A stretch of DNA of 17,440 bases from the NCBI GenBank assembly GCA_024279745.1, contig JAJRRE010000102.1:1-17440 (forward strand), in the 5' to 3' direction. The position numbers and the translations under genes are program-made. Source of the DNA: Alphaproteobacteria bacterium. GTDB taxonomy: Bacteria > Pseudomonadota > Alphaproteobacteria > Rhizobiales > Hyphomicrobiaceae. A model generated the notes under the pieces. It had not been told where the DNA came from. It saw nothing but the letters and a program-made list of their open reading frames with translations, and did not search any database. Below are positions 7,230 to 14,871 of this stretch, in pieces. Positions within the stretch are counted from its first letter, which is position 1. Each line of letters opens with the position of its first letter.

Positions 7230-8345
7230 ATGAGCACTATGTCAATCGACGTCATCGGCGCTGGCATTACCGGGCTGTGGCAGGCGCTGACCCTGGCGCG
7301 TACGGGACATAATGTGCGGGTGCTTGAAGCCTCAAAGACGCCGTTTGAGACCGCGGCCAGCGCTTTGGCCGGGGCCATGCTGGCACCATTTTGCGAAGCG
7401 GAAACAGCCGAGCCGCTGGTGCATGAACTGGGTTTGGCCGCTCTGCCGCTGTGGCTGGAGACCTTGCCAGATATTGTGTGCAACGGCTCGCTGGTGGTGG
7501 CCAATGCGCGCGACCGCACGGAGCTGAAGCGCTTTGCCCGCCTCACACACGGACACGCCGAGCTTGACGGGCCAGGCATTGCAAAACTGGAGCCTGACTT
7601 GGACGGGCGCTTTGCCAGCGGTTTGTTCTTTGCCGATGAGGCCCATATGGCACCGCTTGAAGTGCTGCACGGCTTGGTACATAAGGCGCGCGCTGCCGGG
7701 GTCAAATTTGAGTTTGGTGTAAGCTGGAACGGCAAGAGGGATGGCAGCACCGATAATGCATCGCCCGCGTCTCTTATCATCGATTGCCGGGGCATGGCGG
7801 CGCGAAACGATCTGCCGACCTTGCGCGGGGTGCGCGGCGAGCGCATTCTTATTCGCTCCCGCGATGTGCAGTTAAGCCGCCCTATTCGGCTGCTGCATCC
7901 GCGCCATCCGCTATATATTGTGCCCTGGCCCGATACGGGCGAAAGTGGCGCTGAACAATCCATTGCGCCGCCGCTGGCGGGCTCCCGGTCTGGCCAGGTT
8001 TACATGATCGGATCGACCTTGCTGGAAAGCGACGACACCAGCGCGATGACAGTGCGCTCCGCGTTGGAGATCCTCGGCCTGGCCTATGCCCTGCACCCGG
8101 CCTTTGGTGAAGCTGAAATCATCGACATGAGTGCTGGCGTGCGCCCTGCTTTCCCCGACAATTGTCCCAAGATTATTGTGCGCAGCGGCCGCGGCGAACA
8201 AACCTCCCCTCGCCGCAGCTATGGCTGCATCCATGTTAACGGCATGTACCGGCATGGCTTTCTGGTGGCGCCGATGATGGCCAAATTAGTCGCCGATTAT
8301 ATCGCAACCGGCACTGCGCGCGGCGATGTGTTTGTGATCGACTGA
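7230..8345 (+). CDS. thiO: Glycine oxidase ThiO (FAD-dependent, thiamine thiazole synthesis)
   Basis: ThiO oxidises glycine to dehydroglycine (iminoacetate), the C2-N donor for the thiazole ring made by ThiG. The 371-residue protein begins with the FAD-binding Rossmann motif (VIGAGITG at 8-15) and an acidic ribose-binding residue after VRVLEA. It ends with the family's substrate/FAD region VNGMYRHGFLVAP at 336-348. The DAO (D-amino-acid oxidase) fold is clear. ThiO rather than another DAO-family oxidase is supported by thiSGE about 2 kb downstream on the same strand. The start at 7230 has no strong ribosome site; an alternative Met four residues in (7239) would also give an intact protein. 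No TPP riboswitch is visible in the 69-base upstream gap. Confidence 0.88.
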   Translation: MSTMSIDVIGAGITGLWQALTLARTGHNVRVLEASKTPFETAASALAGAMLAPFCEAETAEPLVHELGLAALPLWLETLPDIVCNGSLVVANARDRTELKRFARLTHGHAELDGPGIAKLEPDLDGRFASGLFFADEAHMAPLEVLHGLVHKARAAGVKFEFGVSWNGKRDGSTDNASPASLIIDCRGMAARNDLPTLRGVRGERILIRSRDVQLSRPIRLLHPRHPLYIVPWPDTGESGAEQSIAPPLAGSRSGQVYMIGSTLLESDDTSAMTVRSALEILGLAYALHPAFGEAEIIDMSAGVRPAFPDNCPKIIVRSGRGEQTSPRRSYGCIHVNGMYRHGFLVAPMMAKLVADYIATGTARGDVFVID

Positions 8346-8361
8346 GCAATGAGCTTGCTCA
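8343..8361. terminator. Hairpin at the thiO stop, possible terminator
   Basis: TGAGCAA (8343-8349) pairs with TTGCTCA (8355-8361) across a five-base loop. The thiO stop codon lies inside the left arm. No T-run follows, so a terminator role is tentative. It sits in the 41-base gap between the convergent thiO and transporter genes. Confidence 0.4.
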
Positions 8362-8386
8362 CCTAATTCGGCGCCAGAATTGCGTC

Positions 8387-9676
8387 TCACTGTGACGCCA
8401 AATCTCCGGCGGCAATCTCACTGTTCCAGGTGCGCTTGACCGCAAAGCCGACACCAATTGTGCTGACCCCGAGCGCGGCAAAGAATACCCATTGCGGCAC
8501 ACCGTAAGCCTGCAAGCCCGCCACCAGCGCACCGGCGCCGGTCATGAATGCGGCGTTCAGGACATTGACCGAGGCAATCACCCGCGCGCGTTTGTCAGGA
8601 TCGGCCCAAGATTGCACCATGGCGAATGACGGCACAATGAACAAACCGCCGGCGCAGGCCAATGCAAACAGATCAAACAAGATGCGCACGCCTGATACGG
8701 TGCCGACAAAGGCCATTGGCGAAACCGGATCAGCGGGCGGCGATAAACCTTGCAGCATCCAGGCCAGGTCGAGGCTGAAGATCCCCATGGCGAACGCCCC
8801 GATGGGCACGAAGGACAGATTGGGCCGGGCGTGCGAGCCGCGCGCCGCCAGCGCCGAACCGATAGCAATGCCGACGGTAAAAACGGTCAGACATAACGTC
8901 ACCACACCGGGCGTGCCACCGAGTAAATTCTTGACCAGCGGCGGCCATAGCGACAGCACCACTGTGCCGACCAGCCAGAACCACGATACTATCAACCCGC
9001 CGGACCACAGCCGCGGCACGGCTTTTAATTCACCGAGCAGAGCCATGGTCGAGGTAAACGGATTGATGCTGATTTTCAGATCGGGCGCGCCGGCTTTGGT
9101 CAACGGAATTTGCCGCGCCGCCAACCAGCTGATGACCGCCAGCGCCATGACGATGACGGATATGATCCACGGATTGCCGGCATCAGAGGCGGCATAAACT
9201 CCGGCGATGGTGCCGAGCAAAATTGCCATGAAGGTCGCGCCCTCAACAAAGGCATTGCCGGCGGCCAGTTCACTGGTCTTTAATTGGTCGGGCAAAATGC
9301 CGTATTTCGCCGGGCCGAATAGTGCCGCCATGATGCCCAGCGCGGCTAATGAGACAAACAATAGCGGCAACGAATGCAGGATAAATCCGAGCGATGTGAT
9401 TGCCGCCACGCCGATCTCTGCAAATTTCAGCCGCCGCGCCATCAGCGCTTTATCGTATTTATCGGCCAGCTCGCCGCCCAATGCCGACAAGATAAAGAAC
9501 GGCGCAATAAATATCACCCCGGCCAGCGTCACTAGCGGTGGACCACTTGCTGAGCCAAGCTGATAGAGAATTATGATTATAAGCGCGTTTTTGACGAAAT
9601 TATCATTGAGCGCGGCAAAAAATTGGCACCAGAACAAGGGTGCAAAACGGCGCGTCGACATCAAAGTTGAAAACAT
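8387..9676 (-). CDS. MFS transporter, LplT-like (lysophospholipid transporter-type domain)
   Basis: This is a 429-residue integral inner-membrane protein with about 12 hydrophobic segments. The N-terminal signature FAPLFWCQFFAALNDNFVKNAL is typical of LplT-type major facilitator proteins, which flip lysophospholipids for re-acylation by Aas. The loop between helices 2 and 3 carries GGELADKYDKALMARRLK, and AALFGPAKYGILPDQL follows, as in the family. In many proteobacteria this domain is fused to PlsC and AMP-binding domains. Here it stands alone and ends cleanly with no acyltransferase nearby. The start at 9676 follows AAAAGGTAAAAAT, a good ribosome site. It lies between thiO and thiSGE on the opposite strand. 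The substrate is inferred from the family only. Confidence 0.82.
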   Translation of the reverse strand: MFSTLMSTRRFAPLFWCQFFAALNDNFVKNALIIIILYQLGSASGPPLVTLAGVIFIAPFFILSALGGELADKYDKALMARRLKFAEIGVAAITSLGFILHSLPLLFVSLAALGIMAALFGPAKYGILPDQLKTSELAAGNAFVEGATFMAILLGTIAGVYAASDAGNPWIISVIVMALAVISWLAARQIPLTKAGAPDLKISINPFTSTMALLGELKAVPRLWSGGLIVSWFWLVGTVVLSLWPPLVKNLLGGTPGVVTLCLTVFTVGIAIGSALAARGSHARPNLSFVPIGAFAMGIFSLDLAWMLQGLSPPADPVSPMAFVGTVSGVRILFDLFALACAGGLFIVPSFAMVQSWADPDKRARVIASVNVLNAAFMTGAGALVAGLQAYGVPQWVFFAALGVSTIGVGFAVKRTWNSEIAAGDLASQ

Positions 9677-9920
9677 ATTTTTACCTTTTGGCCGTCATTG
9701 AAGTTGCCCTTCACCAACGCTCTTAGCTGAGCCGTTCCATCCGCTGTTGCCACACCAACCGCCCCATTTAGTGGCAAGCGCGACTTAGCCGCAATCATGG
9801 TTCGCCCGGTTTATGGCGTTTTTTCTTGCTCGCACCGACGAGCCTGCTCCACTTCTTGACTGTTTGGCGAGGCTTGTGATGAAACAATGACTTGGATTTA
9901 ACATTTTGCCACGAGAGTTG

Positions 9921-10040
9921 TTAAAATCCCATGGAAACGGGCATTTGCGGGCATAAAATACTTCGCGCGTAAGCATCGAGCGCCATACATCCGTCCATGG
10001 GACTAATGCCAAACAGAATAAAACCCAGCGCCTTGATCAT
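9921..10040 (-). CDS. Possible 39-residue small protein
   Basis: The frame starts at ATG 10040 and ends at TAA 9921-9923. It gives a short peptide beginning MIKALGFILFGISPMDGC, with a brief hydrophobic stretch and two cysteines. In its favour are a well-formed promoter just upstream on the same strand and an AGGAG at 10058-10054, although 13 bases is a long spacing. Nothing in it is recognised as a family, and it may be chance. Confidence 0.2.
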   Translation of the reverse strand: MIKALGFILFGISPMDGCMALDAYARSILCPQMPVSMGF

Positions 10041-10080
10041 GATCTTTATTCCACTCCTGCTGCAATTGAACGATGATCAG

Positions 10081-10108
10081 TATATAAACAGCAATGAACG
10101 TTGTTCAA
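10081..10108 (-). promoter_or_regulatory. Candidate minus-strand sigma70-type promoter
   Basis: TTGAAC (10108-10103) and TATATA (10086-10081) are separated by 16 bases on the minus strand. It could serve the putative 39-codon frame and, through a long leader, the LplT-like gene at 9676. Consensus match by eye. Confidence 0.4.
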
Positions 10109-10172
10109 GCGCGTAGACTTCGATCTTATCGACTTATGGTTATTGCACCGGTTGGGAGATTGCTGTTTCCCA

Positions 10173-10201
10173 TGTTAACGCCCTGACAATGTGCGTATAA
10201 T
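10173..10201 (+). promoter_or_regulatory. Candidate promoter of thiSGE
   Basis: A perfect -10 hexamer TATAAT lies at 10196-10201. The -35 region is weak (TGTTAA at 10173-10178, spacing 17). It would give a leader of about 120-190 bases before thiS, depending on the thiS start. Confidence 0.4.
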
Positions 10202-10400
10202 CATTGTGAGTAGGAGCACATTCAGGGTGTGATTTTTTCCTTGCTTCACCAGCCAATTGAGCTAAACCGCTGGATCTGGATCAAAAACGCACTCCTGAGA
10301 GCTATGGCAACATGGTGCATTGGCGGATATGACAGCAGCAGATAAACCCGATAGGCCGACGCCGCCAGAAGCTGGCAAAATAGTCGCCCCCGTGCGGCCA

Positions 10401-10619
10401 ATGCAGCCCACGACTGCCTCCCTCAGCGTCGTGATTAACGGTAGGCAGGTTGCCACAAATGCACAAACTCTCGCCCAATTGGTTCTTGAGCGTGATTTGG
10501 GCGAGGCGAAAATCGCCACGGCGCTAAACGGCGACTTTGTGCCTGCGGGACGCCGCTGCGAGACTAAATTACGCGCCGGTGATGCCATTGAGATTGTCGC
10601 GCCCCGACAAGGTGGCTAA
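10401..10619 (+). CDS. thiS: Sulfur carrier protein ThiS
   Basis: ThiS carries sulfur as a C-terminal thiocarboxylate to ThiG for thiazole formation. From Met at 10401 the protein is 72 residues, the normal size. It has a beta-grasp start (SLSVVINGRQV), the central IATALNGDFVP stretch, LRAGDAIEIVAPRQGG and the essential terminal Gly-Gly. The frame is open further upstream, with an ATG at 10329, a TTG at 10320 and a GTG at 10392. None has a good ribosome site, and the extra residues are Pro-rich and not family-like, so 10401 was chosen on length. thiG starts 85 bases downstream. ThiF, needed to adenylate ThiS, is not in the window. Confidence 0.87.
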   Translation: MQPTTASLSVVINGRQVATNAQTLAQLVLERDLGEAKIATALNGDFVPAGRRCETKLRAGDAIEIVAPRQGG

Positions 10620-10704
10620 TAAGGGGGCGGCATTCAGGACCGGCACGCAACACCGGTTGCTGCTCAGCTTCAAGGACTCCATCAAGCATGTTCGGCACAA
10701 CCCA

Positions 10705-11541
10705 ATGATGAGCACTCAAGACACCATCACGACGGCCGCAGCGCCCTTTAAGGTTTATGGTCATGAATTATCGTCGCGGCTGCTGCTCGGCACGGCGCAA
10801 TATCCCTCACCCAAAATCCTGTCCGATGCCGTGCTTGCTTCAAACGCCGGTGTCATTACCGTATCCTTGCGCCGCGAGGGGGCCCGCGCCAAATCTGGCC
10901 AGCAGTTTTGGGATCTGATTAAATCGCTCAATCTGCCGGTACTGCCCAACACCGCCGGTTGTCGCACACCGCGTGAAGCCATCACCACGGCGCAAATGGC
11001 GCGCGAATTGTTTGAGACTAACTGGATCAAGCTGGAAGTCATCGCCAATGACGATACCTTGCAACCGGACCTGTTCGGGCTGGTTGAAGCGGCTGAAGAA
11101 CTGACCAAGGACGGCTTCAACGTCTTTCCCTATACCACCGAAGATTTGGGCGCGGCGGAGCGGCTGATCGGCGTAGGCTGCGATGTCCTGATGCCGTGGG
11201 GCGCGCCAATCGGAACGGGGCGTGGCCTTAACAATCCTTACGGCCTGCAAACCATGCGTGCTTATTTCCCCGGTGTTCCCTTGATCATCGATGCCGGCAT
11301 CGGCGCTCCGTCCCATGCTGCCCAGGTGATGGAGCTGGGCTATGACGCAGTGCTGCTGAACACCGCCGTTTCGAAAGCCGCCGATCCTGCTCTCATGGCG
11401 CGTGCCTTTGCCGGTGCGATTGATGCCGGCCGCTTAGGCTATGAAGCAGGCCTGATGGAACAGCGCGATATGGCCAGCCCTTCGACGCCGGTTGCCGGGA
11501 CGCCCTTTTTCAATCTGGAAGGAACCGGCAGCAAATCATGA
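10705..11541 (+). CDS. thiG: Thiazole synthase ThiG
   Basis: ThiG condenses 1-deoxy-xylulose 5-phosphate, dehydroglycine and ThiS-bound sulfur into thiazole phosphate. Two adjacent ATG codons (10705, 10708) are candidate starts, giving 277-278 residues. The longer open frame from 10537 overlaps thiS and was rejected. The Schiff-base lysine is in WIKLEVI (Lys108 counted from 10708). Family text SRLLLGTAQYPS, LPNTAGCRT, MPWGAPIGTG (phosphate binding) and LIIDAGIGAPSHAAQVMELG is present in order. The last codons overlap the thiE start (ATGA arrangement), so the two are translationally coupled. Confidence 0.96.
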   Translation: MMSTQDTITTAAAPFKVYGHELSSRLLLGTAQYPSPKILSDAVLASNAGVITVSLRREGARAKSGQQFWDLIKSLNLPVLPNTAGCRTPREAITTAQMARELFETNWIKLEVIANDDTLQPDLFGLVEAAEELTKDGFNVFPYTTEDLGAAERLIGVGCDVLMPWGAPIGTGRGLNNPYGLQTMRAYFPGVPLIIDAGIGAPSHAAQVMELGYDAVLLNTAVSKAADPALMARAFAGAIDAGRLGYEAGLMEQRDMASPSTPVAGTPFFNLEGTGSKS

Positions 11542-12203
11542 CCCCTTCCGCCCGCACGCACCCGTCCTCGCCTCTGCCACCGCGCCCTGAGCAACCGCAA
11601 CCGGACGTCTTTTATCCCATCGTGCTTGACCTGACCTGGCTGCAACGGCTGGTTCCGCTTGGGCTTAAAACCATCCAGCTGCGCCTCAAAGATACTGGCA
11701 CTACGGATCGGCGCGCACAAATCGCCGCTGCGATTTCTTTTTGCCGCGATCATCGGTGCCAGCTGATCGTCAACGACTATTGGCGCGAGGCGATTGAGCT
11801 TGGCGCCGACTATATTCATTTGGGGCAAGAGGATTTGGCGGGTGCCGACCTGGCGCAAATCAAACGGGCGGGCCTAAGGCTTGGGCTGTCCACCCATAGC
11901 GATGAAGAATTGAAAATCGCCCTGACCGCCGTGCCCGACTATATCGCCCTGGGACCCGTCTATGAAACCAGGCTCAAGAAAATGAAATGGCAACCGCAAG
12001 GGCTGGAGCGCGTCGGCAAATGGAAAGCGCAGCTTGGCGCGCTGCCACTGGTGGCGATTGCCGGCATTACTTTGGAGCGGGCGCCGGGCGTGTTGCAGGC
12101 GGGCGCCGACAGTATTGCCGTCATCACCGATTTTTATACCCACGCCGACCCTGAAGCGCGCGTCAAACAATGGCTCAAATGGGCAACAACCGCGCGATCC
12201 TGA
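11538..12203 (+). CDS. thiE: Thiamine phosphate synthase ThiE
   Basis: ThiE couples hydroxymethylpyrimidine diphosphate with thiazole phosphate to form thiamine phosphate. The 221-residue TIM-barrel protein shows TIQLRLKD (45-52), the metal/diphosphate region LIVNDYWREAIELGADYIHLGQEDL (76-100), GLSTHSDEEL (116-125), DYIALGPVYET (134-144) and VAIAGITLE. The first 22 residues are Pro-rich and lie outside the conserved fold. The start overlaps the thiG stop by four bases. The THTHSxxE/GPxxxT loops are slightly divergent from the Bacillus-type enzyme but fit proteobacterial forms. It is the last gene of the thi group and converges on the DUF938 gene without a clear terminator. Confidence 0.93.
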   Translation: MTPSARTHPSSPLPPRPEQPQPDVFYPIVLDLTWLQRLVPLGLKTIQLRLKDTGTTDRRAQIAAAISFCRDHRCQLIVNDYWREAIELGADYIHLGQEDLAGADLAQIKRAGLRLGLSTHSDEELKIALTAVPDYIALGPVYETRLKKMKWQPQGLERVGKWKAQLGALPLVAIAGITLERAPGVLQAGADSIAVITDFYTHADPEARVKQWLKWATTARS

Positions 12204-12264
12204 AACGAATCAGATCAATGCGAAGGTTTTAGATCACGTCCCTACGCTCTTGCAACTTACGTCC

Positions 12265-12873
12265 CTACCGCTTGCGAAAGATCAGCGAAAAATTATTGGC
12301 TGGCATAGGGACCATGTCCGCAAGCTGTAGCCCATGGGTTTCGGCGGCGGCCACAACATCTTCTTTATCGCGCACACCCCAGCTGGCATCGCGCGCACGC
12401 AATGACGCATCAAACGCCTCATTCGATGGCGCCGTATGAGCACCATCAATTTTGTAGGGACCATAGAGATATAAAAATCCGCCGCTACCAAGTGCGGTGC
12501 CGGCGCCGTGCATAAGGCCCAACGTCGCTTGCCAGGGCGAGATGTGGATCATGTTAATTACCATCATGCCGGCAAGCGGCTGATCGACGCTATTCCACCA
12601 GCCGGCCGCCGTCACATCAAGGCCAAGGGCGGCGCGTAGATTAGCGCCATTCTCCGCGGCCCGCCACGCGTCGATACTGCTGCGCGCTTGGGCATCGGGA
12701 TCGCTCGGACACCAAATCAAATCGCCATGAAGGTTAGCCAATTGCGATAAATGCTGCCCCGACCCGCTGGCAATTTCCAAGATTGTGCCCTTGTCAGGCA
12801 ACAGTTTTTCCAGGCAGGCGAATATACCGTGCGCATTACGTGCGGCGCTTGGATAAATTAATTTCCCGCTCAT
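12265..12873 (-). CDS. DUF938 family SAM-dependent methyltransferase-like protein
   Basis: The 202-residue protein is of normal family length. The SAM-binding glycine motif ILEIASGSGQH is at residues 31-41, preceded by the family start YPSAARNAHGI. The DUF938 signatures NMIHISPW (107-114) and GPYKIDG...HTAPSNEAFDASLRARDASWGVRD (138-169) are both visible, followed by the MPANNFSLIFRK end. The substrate is unknown for this family. The gene stands alone on the minus strand, facing thiE. The start at 12873 is the only one that retains the conserved N-terminus. Confidence 0.92.
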   Translation of the reverse strand: MSGKLIYPSAARNAHGIFACLEKLLPDKGTILEIASGSGQHLSQLANLHGDLIWCPSDPDAQARSSIDAWRAAENGANLRAALGLDVTAAGWWNSVDQPLAGMMVINMIHISPWQATLGLMHGAGTALGSGGFLYLYGPYKIDGAHTAPSNEAFDASLRARDASWGVRDKEDVVAAAETHGLQLADMVPMPANNFSLIFRKR

Positions 12874-13243
12874 GATGAAGTGACCTTTTGGACGGGGCCG
12901 CAGTGTCGCAGCCCGCGCATTTCTATGTGTCTAATTCCCTAAATTCTTAGCTCAGTTGCCAGGCTACCCCCCGCATTTCCGGCATTACTGACCGTTGTTC
13001 ATAGCTTTGTACTGCAACCTTACTGGAAGCTGACATGGGGCGTCACCAGCGTGAAAGCAAGCGGTAAGCCATGGGTCAGCCGTGCCAGCGTAGAAGTGGT
13101 CACAGAACAGATCAAGCATCAGTCACCGATCTGCACTCAACAAAAATATTCAATCTCAATGCCCCCCACCAAAGCCAAGCAGATTTGGCCGGTGCATGAG
13201 GCATCATTCAAAAGAATGACAAAGACAAGGACAAAGAAGACCA
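12874..13243. other. Intergenic region, no gene seen
   Basis: This separates two divergently transcribed genes and should hold both promoters, but I could not pick convincing boxes. A 72-codon plus frame (13051-13269) overlaps the next gene and has no ribosome site or protein-like features. The last 40 bases before 13244 are purine-rich. Confidence 0.4.
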
Positions 13244-13762
13244 ATGCGCGCAGAATTAAATATCGTTAAACCGGGCCTGTTGCTGGCCATGCTGGGACTG
13301 TTATTCGGCATTGGCATGGGCGTTGCTTTCGGCCTGTTTGAAGACAGCTTCAAAGACTTCATCGCGCAGGGCATTGCTGCCAATCCGGGCGTTCACGACG
13401 CTAAAAGCTCCGGCAAGATCTGGCGCTATGCCCAGCGTGCTCATTTCCACGGCGCGGCCATCGCCTCTTTCGCCATGGTGCTGATCCTGTTCGTGATGGC
13501 CAGCGACATGAAAGCGGGCATGAAGCGCGTCTCAGCCATCCTGATTGGCATGAGCAGCGCCTATCCACTGGCCTGGTATTCCATGTTTTGGCTGGCACCG
13601 CAGATGGGCCGCAGCGCCGCACACGGTCACATCATCACAGAAAGCCTGACCTATGTCGGCGTTGGCGCCCTGCTGCTTGGATTGGCGATCCTGTGCGCCA
13701 ATCTGTTCCTGGGGTTATTCGCCGATCGTCAAAGAACAGCAACGTTGGCTCAAGCTACTTAA
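13244..13762 (+). CDS. Hypothetical four-helix membrane protein with conserved-looking histidines
   Basis: I do not recognise the family of this 172-residue protein. Four hydrophobic segments lie at about residues 11-31, 68-88, 96-117 and 136-158. Segment 2 is preceded by YAQRAHFHGAAI with His67 and His69. The loop before segment 4 has AAHGHIITESL with His127 and His129. A further His51 lies in the first loop. Paired histidines at membrane borders are seen in haem or metal-binding membrane proteins, so a redox or metal role is possible but is inference. The ATG at 13244 follows a purine-rich tract with AAGAAG close by. A hairpin follows at 13782-13811. Confidence 0.8.
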   Translation: MRAELNIVKPGLLLAMLGLLFGIGMGVAFGLFEDSFKDFIAQGIAANPGVHDAKSSGKIWRYAQRAHFHGAAIASFAMVLILFVMASDMKAGMKRVSAILIGMSSAYPLAWYSMFWLAPQMGRSAAHGHIITESLTYVGVGALLLGLAILCANLFLGLFADRQRTATLAQAT

Positions 13763-13781
13763 GTTGCGTCGCCGAAACTTT

Positions 13782-13811
13782 CAGCCCGGCTGTCCTCTAA
13801 CTGCCGGGCTG
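13782..13811 (+). terminator. Hairpin downstream of the membrane protein gene, possible terminator
   Basis: CAGCCCGGC (13782-13790) pairs exactly with GCCGGGCTG (13803-13811) across a 12-base loop, 20 bases after the stop codon. The stem is strong, but no T-run follows, so the terminator call is moderate. Confidence 0.5.
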
Positions 13812-14015
13812 GAGGTCTCATCGAGCAGGTTCTCCAACGAACCGGACCACCAGCAAAGAAAATACCAAGGTTAAAGGGATCGGCAACTTACACCAAACAC
13901 CAATTTTGTGATCCCCAACACATTTCGCGGTCATCAATTCGAGCATCTTCGCCCCATCGGCAGCACTCAAACTCACTCGCAGCCGACAACAAGCAGCCCG
14001 ACTGGAGACAAGACA

Positions 14016-14771
14016 ATGTTCGCAGCGAATACTCAAACCCAATCCCAGACAAATGTCGTTGCAGCATTAGATTGTGCTCTTGCGCCGACCACCGCCTCTG
14101 TCTTTTCTTCTGTTAAAGACGGAGTTCAGCTGTGGGTTGCTGATGCCTCAAATTCTCAGTGGTTAAGCGCACGCATTCACGTTTTAAGCGAAACCGAGCG
14201 CTGTGAGTTTTCCGCGATCAAACAACCTGCCGCCCGCTGGCTTGCCATGTCAGCCCGCATTCTACTGCGCATTGCCCTCACCGATAGTACCGACGGCGCC
14301 ATAGCGCCATACGAGTGGACATTCACCACGGCGGCAAACGGCAAAAAACGTGTCACCGATGGCCAGCCGCAAATCCACTTCTCGGTTTCCCATAATGACC
14401 AGATGGCCGTTATTGTCGTTAGCGCAGCAACGCAGCTGGGCGTTGATGTCGAAGCGGCTGATCTGGCTTGCAATGAGGACGTCGTTGCTGATTTTTTCTC
14501 ACCTGCAGAGCAAGCTAATCTGGACACGCAAAATCAAGCCCGGCGCAATGAGCAGTTCGCGCGGTTGTGGACGTTGAAAGAAGCATATAGCAAATTGACC
14601 GGCGAGGGTTTAGCCGCAGACTTTGCAGCCAATGAGTTCGATGCGGTATCGGACAAATTGACAGGCGACACAGCAGCCCAATTTGCATCCCGCACAATTT
14701 CTAATTGCCGGATTGCCATCGCGACTGAGGCAGGCTTTAACGGTCAGATCACACAGCGCAACTTAGATTAA
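14016..14771 (+). CDS. 4'-phosphopantetheinyl transferase, Sfp type
   Basis: This enzyme moves the phosphopantetheine arm of CoA onto a serine of a carrier protein (acyl carrier, peptidyl carrier or similar). The protein has 251 residues from the ATG at 14016, which has GGAG eight bases upstream. An earlier in-frame start at 13908 lacks a ribosome site. The Sfp-type motifs are present: HFSVSHND at 121-128, GVDVE at 142-146 (Mg ligands Asp144 and Glu146), and WTLKEAYSKLTGEGL at 185-199 with Glu189 and the catalytic-region Lys. No polyketide, non-ribosomal peptide or other carrier-protein gene is in the window, so the target is unknown. The Thr/Gln-rich first 15 residues are not conserved. Confidence 0.9.
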   Translation: MFAANTQTQSQTNVVAALDCALAPTTASVFSSVKDGVQLWVADASNSQWLSARIHVLSETERCEFSAIKQPAARWLAMSARILLRIALTDSTDGAIAPYEWTFTTAANGKKRVTDGQPQIHFSVSHNDQMAVIVVSAATQLGVDVEAADLACNEDVVADFFSPAEQANLDTQNQARRNEQFARLWTLKEAYSKLTGEGLAADFAANEFDAVSDKLTGDTAAQFASRTISNCRIAIATEAGFNGQITQRNLD

Positions 14772-14795
14772 ACCGAGCAAAACTGCACAAAACGC

Positions 14796-14813
14796 TGTTT
14801 TAGTATTAAAACA
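14796..14813 (+). terminator. AT-rich hairpin after the phosphopantetheinyl transferase gene
   Basis: TGTTTTA (14796-14802) and TAAAACA (14807-14813) form a weak seven-base stem with a four-base loop, 24 bases past the stop. The stem is AT-rich and has no T-run, so termination is uncertain. Confidence 0.25.
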
Positions 14814-14821
14814 CTGCTTAG

Positions 14822-14866
14822 CTCTTGATCAGTGACGCTCGATCACTCACTCTTGATCAGTGACGC
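14822..14866. repeat. Direct repeat of 17 bases, two copies
   Basis: CTCTTGATCAGTGACGC occurs exactly at 14822-14838 and 14850-14866, with an 11-base spacer that itself contains GATCACT. The unit carries the TGATCA palindrome. It lies between the phosphopantetheinyl transferase gene and a convergent small gene. Confidence 0.85.
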
Positions 14867-14871
14867 ACGCG

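Larger units (their letters stand above)
9677..10319. other. Long intergenic region between the divergent transporter gene and thiS
   Basis: No clear full-size gene is seen. A 75-codon minus frame (9785-10012) is unconvincing. A better-placed 39-codon minus frame (9921-10040) and two promoter-like elements are listed separately. It was searched for a TPP riboswitch. CTGAGAG occurs at about 10293 and a GGATCTGGATC string at about 10270, but in the wrong order and without the other conserved blocks. Confidence 0.5.

Noticed and set aside
10097..10107. GAAC-GTT-GTTC as a possible SOS (LexA) box
   Set aside because: Alphaproteobacterial LexA sites have seven bases between the half sites; here there are three.
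10262..10310. TPP-riboswitch-like strings GGATCTGGATC and CTGAGAG upstream of thiS
   Set aside because: In the true element CTGAGA precedes the CTGATCTGGATAAT block. Here the order is reversed and the remaining conserved stems are absent.
13051..13269. 72-codon plus-strand frame before the membrane protein gene
   Set aside because: It overlaps the next gene start, lacks a ribosome site and has no protein-like pattern.
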